Shown here one piece after another: positions 1 through 10,231 of a stretch of 64,000 nt of DNA; positions within the stretch are counted from its first letter, which is position 1; every line of letters begins with the position of its first letter. Source of the DNA: Acorus gramineus (lineage: Eukaryota; Streptophyta; Magnoliopsida; Acorales; Acoraceae). The stretch is from NCBI GenBank assembly GCA_030737835.1, contig JAUJYN010000021.1:2341048-2405047 (forward strand). The letters run 5' to 3'. Made by a program: the position numbers and the translations under genes. The notes beneath the pieces were generated by a model, which was not told the DNA's origin, made no database searches, and saw only the letters and a program-made list of their open reading frames with translations.

Positions 1-2023
1 AGATTTGCTTTCCCCTTTGTGTGACCTCCTCTCTTAGCTCCCTTTCTCCTCTGTTTTCAGCCATTCTTGGGCTGAGAAGAGATCTTGGTGGTGGCGTTTC
101 GGTGCGCGAAGGGCACCCGGTTTCATCCCTTTGTTCTTCCTCCTTTGGGTGGTGAGTCCTTCTCCTCCCATTTCCTTGTTTAGATGCATGTTAGGGTGTG
201 CATATGGAGTATGCATGGTATGCATGTGTGTTAGGGGTGTGGGAGAGCTGAGGGCGGGTGGGATTGGCTCGGGCGCGCGAGCAAGGTCATCTGCGCGCGT
301 GCGCGGGAATCTGCGCGTGCAGTCGGGTGTGCTGGCGGGAGCCCACGCGTACGCGCAGACGCGCGGGCGTGCGCGGGGGGTGCTGCGCGGGGGCGCAGTA
401 CACACGGGTAGGTGAGGGCTGGACGCTCGCGTGCGCGCGGGCGTGCGCGCGCGCGCGGCAGCGTGTCTAGGCGCGCGGGCAGGGGCCCAGCAGCGCGGGC
501 CGGGGCGTGGCAGTGCGCCCGGGGCGCGGGCGTGCGTGCGCACCGGTGCGTGTGCGTGTGGGTGGCCGTGCGCATTGCTGCCCATGGAAGGGTGTCGGGG
601 CACTCAGACTCGCGTGTGTGCAGGCCAGTATGCATGCTTGTCCGAGTGCTGGATATTTCTAGCATATTTCTTATGTATTTGTGTAATTACTCACCGTTTT
701 GAATGCCCCTGTCTTGCAGATCTTGACGGGTGGTCACGCGACGACCCGGGTGTTGGTGAGTGGGACAATCCAACCCAGTAGGGAGGCGTTCGATGCACGT
801 AGGCGTGCATTGCCCTCCCCTGGGGCACCATAGTTGCATATTAGCTAGTATTAAATGTAAACTATGCTTTGCATGAATATTATGTTGTATCCATGCCACC
901 TTAGACTCGCATGCTAGGGATATGCACCCTTATATTGATTAATGTGATGTATCCATGCCACCTTAGATTTGTATGTTATGTATATGCACCCTTACATCAT
1001 GTATAGAGGCCTATGCATGCCTAGACACCTTGCCCTGATTTGTGCATGTTCCCACCTAGTTTAATTTAATTAAATCAATGTGAGCATGTCTTAAAGAATA
1101 TTATAACCTTGTTGTTATAATATATGTCTCCCCGCATCTTAGTTATGCGCCCTGGAGGAATTCTTGTGAATTCATGACATTATATAGCGTTACCATCGGT
1201 GTCGACGGATCCATGAGGATCGTATCCGTGTGAGTAGACTGTCTTCTCCTTATTGGTTGGATCCGATGTAGGTACTCCCCGGCGATGGCTGACCTGACAG
1301 AGGGCTTCCATCTGGTACCTCCGATGTGTTCGGACAGTACTGGTAGTTGGAGTGGACTAGGTCAAGGCTATGAGGGTGGGAAAGGGCTACCGGGTGGACC
1401 AGGGGTGGGAAAGCGGTCTAGTATGCCCCAAGAGGCCTATGTCACCCCTCGGAAAGGGTGAGGGTGAGGGGAGGGAAAGTGGGTTGGCGATGAGACGACC
1501 CACTAGAATGTGAAATTGCTCCCGTGTTAAGGGCTATAAATTAATTGATGTTAATATGAATTGTGATGCATGGGTTGTGCTATTCACTGAGCGTGTGGCT
1601 CACCCCTCGCATATATTTTTCTCCAGTGATATCTGAGTCGGATCTGAAGGAGGAGCTCCCCGAGGCACATCAGCAGTAGCGGAGCAGCGTCACGTTCTGC
1701 GAGTGAGAGGCCATCAGCATCCCCTTTTGATTGTATGTATTGTATTCCGTGCTTGGGCACACGTTTGTATTATATTTGGATGTCATTGTATATATTGGCT
1801 CTCACAGGACAGTTGATTATGTATCAGGTCTGTAATATGTCTTTTGAATTACAGACTCAGTCTTTTAGCTTCCGCTATTTGTGTATATATTATGTCAGCC
1901 ACCTTTCTGTCTGTGTTGTCATTTTCGATGTTGTATAGAATATTTTATTGATCTCCTGTATAGACTGCTGATATCATATATACACTTGCCGCGTCCCGGG
2001 GACGGCCGCCCTGGGGCGTGACA
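1..2023 (+). mobile_element. Long LTR, family beta copy 1 (5' end outside window)
   Basis: This segment matches the LTRs at 37085-39665 and 47038-50076 from their middle to their end, and it finishes with the shared terminus GGGGCGTGACA at 2023. In order it holds an acceptor-like site at 60/61, an exon-like piece to about 151, a CpG-rich core (about 240-600), a 36-nt exon-like piece (720-755), a conserved block (about 1129-1480) and a terminal part with a short open frame (1627-1679). The sequence resuming at 2024 continues a different LTR, so this copy appears to have inserted into that one. The left end and its target duplication lie outside the window. Confidence 0.8.
720..1679 (+). other. 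Putative spliced mini-ORF, exons 2 and 3 (beta copy 1)
   Basis: Exon 2 is 720-755, bounded by CTTGCAG and GTGAGT, and is exactly 36 nt. Exon 3 starts after CTCCAG at 1627 and runs to a TAG at 1677-1679. With phase-1 joins the peptide would read D-L-D-G-W-S-R-D-D-P-G-V, then V, then ISESDLKEELPEAHQQ and stop. The same frame is open in four other LTR copies. No ATG was found in the upstream exon, and in this copy the upstream exon (about 61-151) is one base out of frame. It may be a decayed coding relic or a conserved non-coding splice structure. Confidence 0.45.
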
Positions 2024-2767
2024 AGTAATTCCGGGTCTCTTCGACCAACGGTATGGTCTCTCCCCAAAAGTCCCAAGAGTCTCCCTCCGGGAGTGAGGGT
2101 GAGGGTGAGGGTGAGGTTGGTGATCCAGTAGAGTTGTGTAGACCAGTAATTACGCATCTCTTCGATTAAGGGTATGGTCTCTCCCCAAAAGTCCCAAGAG
2201 TCTTCCTCTGGAGTGAGGGTGAGGGCGAGGTTGGTCGCGCCGTCACGTGGCCTTGTTATCATTGGGTTTCTACCCATGTTTTCCTTGAGAGGAAATTGTT
2301 TGAGTATTGAACTGTTGTATGGTGATTGGTTTCCAGCCACTCACTGAGCTTGTAGCTCACCCCTCGCATACTGTTTCTTTTCAAGGGCAGTGTTGGGCGT
2401 GGAGCTGGAGCTTTCCTGTGGCGTGGTCTTATGGGCGTGGAGCATTCTTCCGGCGGGTGGCGAGTGCGAGGCTGTCAGCAGTCCTAGAGTCATTTTATGT
2501 ATTGTAAATCGTGCATGTGGCACAGGTTGTATTTTATTTGGACTAGGCTTGGCTCTCACAGGACAGTGATTGTGTATTCGAGTCTGTAATAATATTTTTG
2601 GTTTACAGACATTGTTGATATCTTATGCTTCCGCTTTTCAGTCAGTTATCATTATCTTTGCTTTGCCACCTTGTGTGTTGTTGTTGGAGTCTTTCTTGAC
2701 CTCAGGTATTGATAACTGATATTTCATTATTGCCACGTCTCGGGGACGGCCGCCCTGGGGAGTGACA
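2024..2767 (+). mobile_element. 3' part of a long LTR (variant end, alpha-prime)
   Basis: The sequence matches the end of the LTR at 43106-46626 (from about 46006 on), including the short G/T-rich GTGAGGG repeats, the motif CACTGAGCTTGTAGCTCA and the terminus GGGGAGTGACA ending at 2767. Its 5' part is missing because the beta LTR at 1-2023 interrupts it. After 2767 a third LTR resumes, so this piece is itself nested in that one. Confidence 0.75.
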
Positions 2768-4743
2768 CCTCCTCCCTTATCTTTGTTTTAATGGTTGTCA
2801 GGGCTGTTAGGGTGGTCATGCATGCTATGTATGTGGGTTAGGGTGTGTGTGAGGGCAGTGGAGAGGATGGGAGAGGTCTGGGCGCGCTCGCAGACCTATT
2901 CGCGTGCGTGCGCGCGCGTCTGCGCGCGTAGAGGGGTGCTGGCACGCGCAGTCGGGAGCACTGGAGGCGCGCGTGTGTACACGCAGGCGCGCGAGAGTGC
3001 GCGTGGAGCGCTGGTGCGGGCGCACAGTGCGCACGAGTGCATGCGTGCGGGACGCGCAGTGCACGCAAGCGCGCGCGCGCAGCCGAGTGCGCAAGGGGTT
3101 TGGGGGCGCGTGCTTGCGTTTTTATGTGTGCGTACGCGTAGGCCACTCTTGTGGTAGCCCGACGACGCGGGTGGTGCTGGGGCACTCGGACACGCGTGCA
3201 TACGTGCGTACTTGCATGCGTGCGGGCCCGTATGCAAGCATGTCTGTGCCTTAGGCATTTCTAGTTAATTATAAGTGTTTTTGTGTAGCTATACTCACCA
3301 TTTTGAATGCCCTTGTCTTGCAAATCTTTGCGAACGATCACGCAACGACCCAGGTTGCGGTGAGTGGGTCGATCCAACCCAGTTGGGAGGCGTTCGAAGC
3401 ACGTAGACGTGCATTGCCCTCCCCTGGGGCATCATAACCACATATTAACCATATTTGCATGTATATGTTATTATTGGGCTTGCTAGGTTGCATGCATGTC
3501 ATGTTAGACCTAACATGTTAGGGTTATACATCCTAGTATCATGTGTAGGGACCAATGCTTGTTCATGCATCATGTCCCATGTTAGGATAACATTTGATTC
3601 CTACATGCACCCCGACCTTGCCTAAGTATACACCCTTAGCTATCTATGAAAAGCATAAGTGTAAGCATGCCTTAGAAAATATTATAACCTTGTTATTATA
3701 TTATTTAAATGCTTCCATGATGAATTCATTGTATATTTATTATCCATGTTATATGCTTAAGTTAAGCCTTAAATCTTGCCTAATGAGTTTAGGCAAGTGT
3801 ATGACCACTTATGGGGGTCATACTTGGCAATTGTCACTATGAATAATATGTTTTTCCCCGCATCTGAGTTATGCGCCCTGGAGGGAATTCTTGAGAATTC
3901 GTTACCTTATCAGTGTTTAGTAACCGATGTCGACGGATCCAAGAGGATCGTATCCACGAGTGTAGATTGTTTTCTCCCCTTCATTGGATCCGTGTAGGAA
4001 CTACCCGGCGTTGAAAAAGCTGTCCTGACAGAGGGCTCCCATCCGTAGGTACTACCGATGAGTTCGGGAACGTACTGATCATGGGAGTATACCAGGTAGA
4101 GGCTACCATGGGAAAGGGCTACCGGTGGACCAAGGGTGTAGAGCAGTCTAATCTATCCCAAAAGTCCTATGTCACCTCTAAAGGGTGAGGGTGAGGGTGT
4201 GGTGGGTCGGCGTCGCTACGACGCACCAATTTGTGCAAATACTCCCATCTTAGGGACTTTAATGATTTTAAAGGTTAATATGAGTTGTGTTGCGTGTATT
4301 GTACCATTCACTGAGCGTGTGGCTCACACCTCGCATACTTTTCCTCCAGGTATTGCTGAGTCAGATCTGAAGGATAAGCTCCCCGAGGCGTAGCGCCAGT
4401 AGCGGAGCAGCGTTCGCATTTTGGGTCTTGCAAGTGAGAGGCCATCAACATCCCCCTTTTTCCTTGTATGTATTGTTACTCGTGGTTGGGTACAGTACGT
4501 GTTTGTTGATGTCTTTGTTTTATATTGGCTCTCACATGATAGTTGATTATGTATTCTGGTATGTAATATGTCTTTGAATTACAGACTTAGTCGTTTAAGG
4601 TTCCGCTATATGTGTATATATTATGTCAGCTACCTTGTTAATTGCGTTATTACCTTTATTGATCTTTTATTGATCTCGTGTATGAACTGCTGATATTACA
4701 TATATTTGCAACGTATCGGGGACGGCCGCGCTAGGGCGTGACA
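2768..4743 (+). mobile_element. 3' part of a long LTR, alpha family copy
   Basis: This is collinear with the complete solo LTR at 7136-9814, from the region just after its first donor site to its end (AGGGCGTGACA, ending 4743). It carries the CpG-rich core (about 2880-3240), the conserved block (about 3855-4230) and the terminal open frame. The first acceptor is damaged: CAA replaces CAG at 3321-3323. It sits 19 bp before the gag ATG of the Tat-like element, replacing the leader that copy 2 of that element still has. Confidence 0.78.
3324..4393 (+). other. Putative mini-ORF exons 2 and 3 (alpha copy, damaged acceptor)
   Basis: Exon-2-like 3324-3359 is 36 nt and is followed by GTGAGT. Its acceptor has mutated from CAG to CAA. 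Exon 3 begins at 4350 and ends at a TAG at 4391-4393. The frame is open and ends in ESDLKDKLPEA, matching the motif in the other LTR copies but stopping a few residues earlier. Confidence 0.4.
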
Positions 4744-4762
4744 GCGTTTCCATATTCACACC

Positions 4763-5960
4763 ATGGAGGCCTACACCCATGAGAAAATAGTAGAGGAGAA
4801 AGACAACCAGGGAGACCAAACCGCCCAATTCCTCAGCCACCTAGAGGAGAGGATGGCTACCCTAGGATACCAGTGGGTCGGGGACATGTTCAATGACCTC
4901 ACCGACTATCACTAGGCCAAGACCTTGAAGCAGAAAACTTCTGTCAAAACCCCCAAGGCTTGCCCCACCCCAATACACTACCAACACCCGGCTTCTCGAT
5001 AAATCCGAGTCCAAGCCTCTTTTCTCCCCCCACCTTTTCCTTTGCCCCGCCTTCCCCCACGAGTCCAATATTCCCAATCTCTTCTACCCCGAGCCCTTAC
5101 CAGGCCACCCCAACCCGGGACCACTAAACAGCCCTCCCAGGGGAGAAATGTTGGATGAAACCATCTGAAGAATTCTATCTGAAACTGGCCCTTCTACCCC
5201 CAAACACATGTCTCTGCACAACCTGAGATAGATCCTGTCAGTCCACCTACCGGAGGGATTTAAAATCCTGAAATTTCACCTGTACAACGGGCGTGGAGAC
5301 CCAGACGTTCATTTGACCGCCTTTTATCTAGACGCCTGACCATTTCCAGATAACCAACCTCTGCTAGTATTCCTCTTCCAAAAATCATTGGAAGGAGAAG
5401 CACTACAATGGTTCTCCAGCCTCCCTATAGATCATTTGTCAAACTTCTCGGCTGTAAGCGAGAAGTTTCTAGACCGCTATGGTTATAAGAGAATTAGGAC
5501 ACCCCCTCTAATTCAGACCTAACCATAGAAAGAATGAGGCCTAGGGAAGAATTTGAACAGTACGTGTCTAGGTGGTGCACCCTAGTCCACTAAACTGGCC
5601 TGCAATTAACGGAATGTCAAGAAATTGCCATGATGTTGCAAAGCCTTAGTCCATAGCTCCGTACGAGTCTTTCGTACGGGGACTGCACCATGTATCAGCT
5701 TCTTATTGACCACCACAACAAGATTTCCCGTTGTGCAGCCCCAGCAGTCCAAACCCAATCCCCACCTATCAGCCATAGGGTTGGACAACCACCAAGAAAG
5801 GTGCAAACCCCCACGATAGAGGGGATTACACCACAAGTCTTGGCACTCTACCTGAACGGAGCACGAGTTCCTGATCAAGGGTTAGCTCCGAGACAGCCAA
5901 TCAAAACTTTATTCGTCAATCAGTACCCGGCCCCGTGCCGATACGACAAAATCAAATAGT
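4763..5960 (+). pseudogene. Broken gag gene of Tat-like Ty3/gypsy element, copy 1
   Basis: The ATG at 4763 opens a frame that matches copy 2 at 18343 but meets an in-frame TAG near 4912 and then shifts frame. From about 5247 a retrotransposon gag domain reads in another frame, with residues such as GRGDPDVHLTAFYLDA and FLFQKSLEGEALQWFSSLP, again with stops (for example the TGA at about 5337). It continues to about 5958 with a proline-rich tail. Gag proteins form the particle that packages element RNA. Several frame breaks make this a relic. Compared with copy 2 it keeps about 125 bp (roughly 5413-5537) that copy 2 has lost. Confidence 0.75.
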
Positions 5961-7130
5961 TCGATGTCCTCTAGTCCAGAGCCCCATAATTCAAAGCCAA
6001 GGCCAAACTAGGACTCCCCCTGCTTATTCTGCTCCCCCAAGAGCGCAAAACCTAACCCCTAGGCAACCTACGCAAAGCTCCTACAATGAAGTCTCCCCTC
6101 CAACATCCTATGGCCCAAGATGGATGGGAAAGAGAGACTCTTACCCACCCCTCCAAGAAACCTTAACAAGTATTTTTAGGGTGATGATGGACACCAATAG
6201 TATCTCTCTCCCTACTGCTAGGCCCTCACTCCCCGGGGGCAGCACTGCGTGTTACTGTGAGTACCATCAACAGCATGGTCACACCGTAGAACAATGCATT
6301 GTCTTTCGTGACTTTGTTTATGATTTAAATGATGACAGGCGCCTTGATTGGGCCATGATCAAAATCCATCTGAACCAGGGCAATCCCCAAGCAAACAAGC
6401 CACTCGGCATATTTACTGACCCTATGCCAGATCACGATCAAGCCTCCACTTCCAGAGCCCATAGTGTCAATATGGTCAGGAGGGGGAGACATCTGTCACC
6501 AGAGTCGAGCAGCTCAAAGAGCACTGCCGATGGCAATTCATCTGAAGAGTTCGAGGAGGAAAGACAGGACCAGCCTTTCCAGCTGAACCTCGACGACCAC
6601 GACCTCGCCGCACTATATGGCGAGGAAGAACAAGTAGTCCCCGCCCTGCCTGAAGTCATCAACATAGAGTCCGATGAAAGCGAACTGGACAATCCGGGAG
6701 AAGAGGAAGAGGAGGAACAATTCGAAGAGGTTCCCGAAGCAGCGAACGAAGGACCCAAAGAAGGGGAATGTACTTCACATGATCTGCATCCGAACGACAA
6801 CGAGTCCTACAAAAGTACTGATAAAGTAGACGGCCCCTGCCGTCCAATGACCATCTCCTTCACCAACAAAGACCTTCCTAATCAAAGGCTGCGAGTAAAT
6901 CCCCTCCATGTTCGCGGGCGACTCCAGGCCATCCCGCTAAACAACATCTTCATCGACCCAGGATTAGGGATGAATATCATGACTTGTTCCACCTACCAAG
7001 AAATGCCCAAGTGAGGCCGCCCCTTTGTTCAGCTAGTACACTCCACTATCCAGGCTTTCAACCATTCCGGAAAGACCATCTACGGTCCCGGGATATTTGA
7101 ACTGGCCGTTGGTCCTCTGATTTGCGAGAT
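5935..7130 (+). pseudogene. Gag C-terminus with zinc-knuckle-like motif and start of protease domain 1
   Basis: An open frame of 359 codons (5935-7014) begins with a proline-rich stretch. It has a C-x2-H-x4-H-x4-C motif at residues 108-121 (DNA 6256-6297), typical of nucleic-acid-binding gag C-termini in plant gypsy elements. A very acidic linker follows (about residues 190-270), then a retropepsin-like start with D341 in the motif IFIDPGLG, where the usual Ser/Thr after Asp is Pro. A TGA at 7012 ends the frame. The protease-like reading continues in the same region up to the solo LTR at 7136 and resumes at 9820. No start codon can be assigned with confidence. Confidence 0.7.
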
Positions 7131-7135
7131 GGAGT

Positions 7136-9814
7136 TGTTATGCCTGTGTCATTTGGAGCGCTCTGATTGAAAATTTGGCTACATAATTTTTCTCCTCGAA
7201 GTTATGTATTTCCAATTTGGTATTTGGATTTGATTTTGTTAAAATCCAAGATGAAGAGGTTTAAATATGAGTTTATTATGAGATGCTCAGTTTCGAGTTA
7301 GCTTTCATACAAAAGTGGAATTAGATCAACTGGATTCATGTAGTAAAAGTTATGGGTATTTTTCCAAGTATACCCCGGGGATGAAAAATTCTGGCAGCAG
7401 CCCTATTCAATGTTTAGCTCTAATGTCGGAACAGCTAGAGGGATTATTTGATCTTGGCATAAACATGAAAGTTGTAGATAATCTTCTTGGCTTTCCAACG
7501 GATTTTGAATTGTGCAATTCGGAGCTATATTGAGGAAGTTATGGCTGTTATAGTGAAGCATGCTCAGAATTTCTAGTCAAGGATAAATAGGTCATTTGTA
7601 TCCTCTTTTAGATATTTATGTGCCCAAAGAAATATCTCTCTCCCACTCACACGTCTACACATTCTTGGCTCTCTCTTCCTCTCTTCCAACCCCCCCCCTC
7701 CAAGTGTTTGTTTTATTTCCTCAAAGAGAAAAGTTGGGGAAAGTGAAGGAGGAAGAGAAAAGTTTTGGTGAGTGTTGTTGTAGTTGTTGATCTCCTCTCT
7801 CTCAAGCACCTTTTCATGAACTTTCCCCCCCTGATTTGCAGCCAAAGGAGGGCTGAGGAGGTGGTGGTAGTGGTGGTGGTGGTTGAGGTGGTCGTGGGTG
7901 CGTCGAGGGCCCCCGAACCTCCCCCTTTCATTTCCCCTCCCAAGGTGAGCCCTTCCCCTTCTTTTCTTGGTTTTTATTGCTTAGGGATGGTTGGGGAGGT
8001 CATGCATGTTGGGTAGATGTGTTAGAATGTGTGTGAGGGGTTGGGGAGGGTTAAAAAGGGGTTAGGGAAGACTGGGCGCGCGCTGGGCTGTCTGCGCGCG
8101 CAGGAGGGCGCTGGTAGGCGCTGGCGGGCGCGCAGATGCGCGCGGGCGCTCGGGTGCGCGCGGGCGCTGGCGCGAGCGGGGGTGCTCGGAGGGAGTGCGC
8201 GCGAGTGCGCGCGGGGTTCTGCACGGGCGCATAGTGCGCACAAGGGCACGCTGGCTGGATGCGCGGTGAGCGCGTGACAGCGCGTCTGGGCTCGCGGCAG
8301 TGCGCCAAGGGTGCTGGGGCACGTGCGTGCGTGCGTATGCATGCGTACGCGTGCGGGGGGGGCATGCGTGTGGCTGCCCGAGGGTTCGGGTAGGTGTCGG
8401 GGCACCCGGACTGGCGTGCGTACGTGCGTGCTCGCATGCGTGCGAGTCCGTATGCATGCTTGTCCAAGTATTTGGTATTTCTAGTAAATTTCATGTATAT
8501 TTGTGTAGTTTACTCACCATATTGAATGCCCATGTCTTGCAGATCTTGGCAAACGGTCACGCAACGACCCGGGTTGCGGTGAGTGGGTCAATCCAACCCA
8601 GTAGGGAGGCGTTCGATGAACGTAGACGTGCATTGCCCTCCCCTATGGCACCATAATTGCATATTAACTTGTGTCAATGAAAAACTATGTTAATGCATGT
8701 TTTACTATGATGTAACCATGCCATATTAGACATTGTATGCTAGGGATATACATCCATGTATCATGTATAGTGGCCCATACATGTCTAGACACTATGTCCC
8801 ATGCTTGAAAAGCCTTGATCTATGCATGTTTCCCATTTAGTTTAATTTAATTAAATCAAAATGAGATTATGTTGGTATAAGCATGCCTTAGAAAATATTA
8901 TAACCTTGTTATTATAATATATGTTTCCCCGCATCTCAGTTATGCGCCCTGGAGGAATTCTTGAGAATTCATGACATTAGTAGTGTTAGAAATCGTTGTC
9001 GACGGATCCAAGAGGATCGTATCCGTGTGAGTAGGCTGTTTTCTCCCCTTCGTTGGATCCGAGTAGGGACTCCCCGGCGTTGGGAAAGCTGTCCTGACAG
9101 AGGGCTCCCATCTATAGGTACCACCGACGCGTTCGGAGGGTACTGATCGTGGGAGTATACCAGGTAGAGGCTACGCGAGGGAGAGGCTACTGGTGGACCA
9201 AGGGTGGAGAGCAGTCTAGTCTGTCCCAAAAGGCCCATGTCACCCCTTAAAGGGTGAGGGTGGGGTGGGTCGGCGATGTTACGACCCACTAGCTTGTACA
9301 GTTACTCCCGTTTAGGGACTTTAATTATTATAAGGTTAATATGAGTTGTGTTGCATAGATTGTGCCATTCACTGAGCGTGTGGCTCACCCCTCGCATATT
9401 CTTTTCCTCCAGTTGTTACTGAGTCGGATCTGAAGGAGGAGCTCCCCGAGGTATCACATCAGTAGCGGAGCAGCGTTCACGTTTTGGGTTCTGTGAGTGA
9501 GAGGCCATCAGCATCCCCTTCTTTGCTTGTATGTATTGTTATCTGTGCTTGGGCACAACACTTGTATATGGATGTCTTTGTTTATATTGGCTCTCACAGG
9601 ACAGTTGATTATGTATTCGGGTCTGTAATATGTCTTTGAATTACAGACTCAGTCGTTTAAGCTTCCGCTATATGTATATATATTATGTCAGCTACATTAT
9701 TGATTGTGTTGTCATTTTCGATGTTGTTTAGAGTCTTTTATTGATCTCCTGTATGGACTGCTGATATTATATATATTTTCCACGTATCGGGGATGGCCGC
9801 CTTGGGGCGTGACA
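7136..9814 (+). mobile_element. Complete solo long LTR, family alpha, with 5-bp target duplication
   Basis: The element starts TGTTATGCC and ends GGGGCGTGACA (near-complementary termini). It is flanked by GGAGT at 7131-7135 and again at 9815-9819, so both ends and the 2,679-bp length are fixed by the sequence. No internal region is present, so it is a solo LTR left by recombination. It splits a protease-like segment of the Tat-like element. Inside are a donor at 7944/7945, a CpG-rich core (about 8060-8460), a 36-nt exon-like piece (8543-8578), a conserved block (about 8926-9290), the TGAGC-GCTCA hairpin and an acceptor at 9412/9413. Confidence 0.92.
8543..9465 (+). other. Putative spliced mini-ORF, exons 2 and 3 (alpha solo LTR)
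   Basis: Exon 2 is 8543-8578 (36 nt, CTTGCAG before, GTGAGT after). Exon 3 is 9413 to the TAG at 9463-9465 (CCTCCAG before). The joined frame is open and ends VVTESDLKEELPEVSHQ. The upstream exon (ending 7944) is open in a homologous GASRAPE-type frame, but its junction is phase 0, which does not match the phase needed for exons 2-3. The coding reading is therefore secure only for the last two pieces. Confidence 0.42.
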
Positions 9815-9819
9815 GGAGT

Positions 9820-10231
9820 GCTTCGTAGCCAACATTGACACAAGATACCCTCTGATGCTAGGGAGTCCATGGCTAGATAGTATTCAGGCCATTTGCTCTC
9901 CCCGACATCAATGCCTTCGGTTGCCCTTTAGAGGTCATATACTGACCATCTGGGGAGAAGCACGCCTCCGATATGAGAACGAAGACAATTGGGTACTGCA
10001 TAATATGTTCACATTAGCCATACATCCAGGAGCTGAATCCGAAGGTGATAGTCCGCCCAGATCACCCCACAATGGCTTATGTCCAGTCGAAGGACCAGGT
10101 AGGACCATGAATTTAGCTAACAACAACATGGGTCCCAACCCTATTGCTTTCCTACCCGACGAGGTCGCATCAACTGGAGTACGCTACGAACCCTTTATGA
10201 TCACTGCAAGCCTCGAAGGGAGGGAATTCTG
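9820..10231 (+). pseudogene. Protease domain 1, C-terminal part
   Basis: The frame from about 9820 to the TGA at 10229 reads a retropepsin C-terminal segment with LMLGSPWLDSIQA (the usual LG-x-PWL motif) and RHQCLRLPFRGHILTIWGE. It continues the protease-like reading cut at 7135; with the LTR and one GGAGT repeat set aside the reading frame matches. It then leads into a linker and the second protease-like domain. Confidence 0.65.

Noticed and set aside
131..781. Several overlapping open frames in the GC-rich core, and the like at 2795-3258, 8022-8656, 37878-38435 and 43861-44316
   Set aside because: They exist on both strands and in several frames because the sequence is CpG-rich with few stops. 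The translations are Arg/Ala/Cys-rich without domains and are not conserved between LTR copies.
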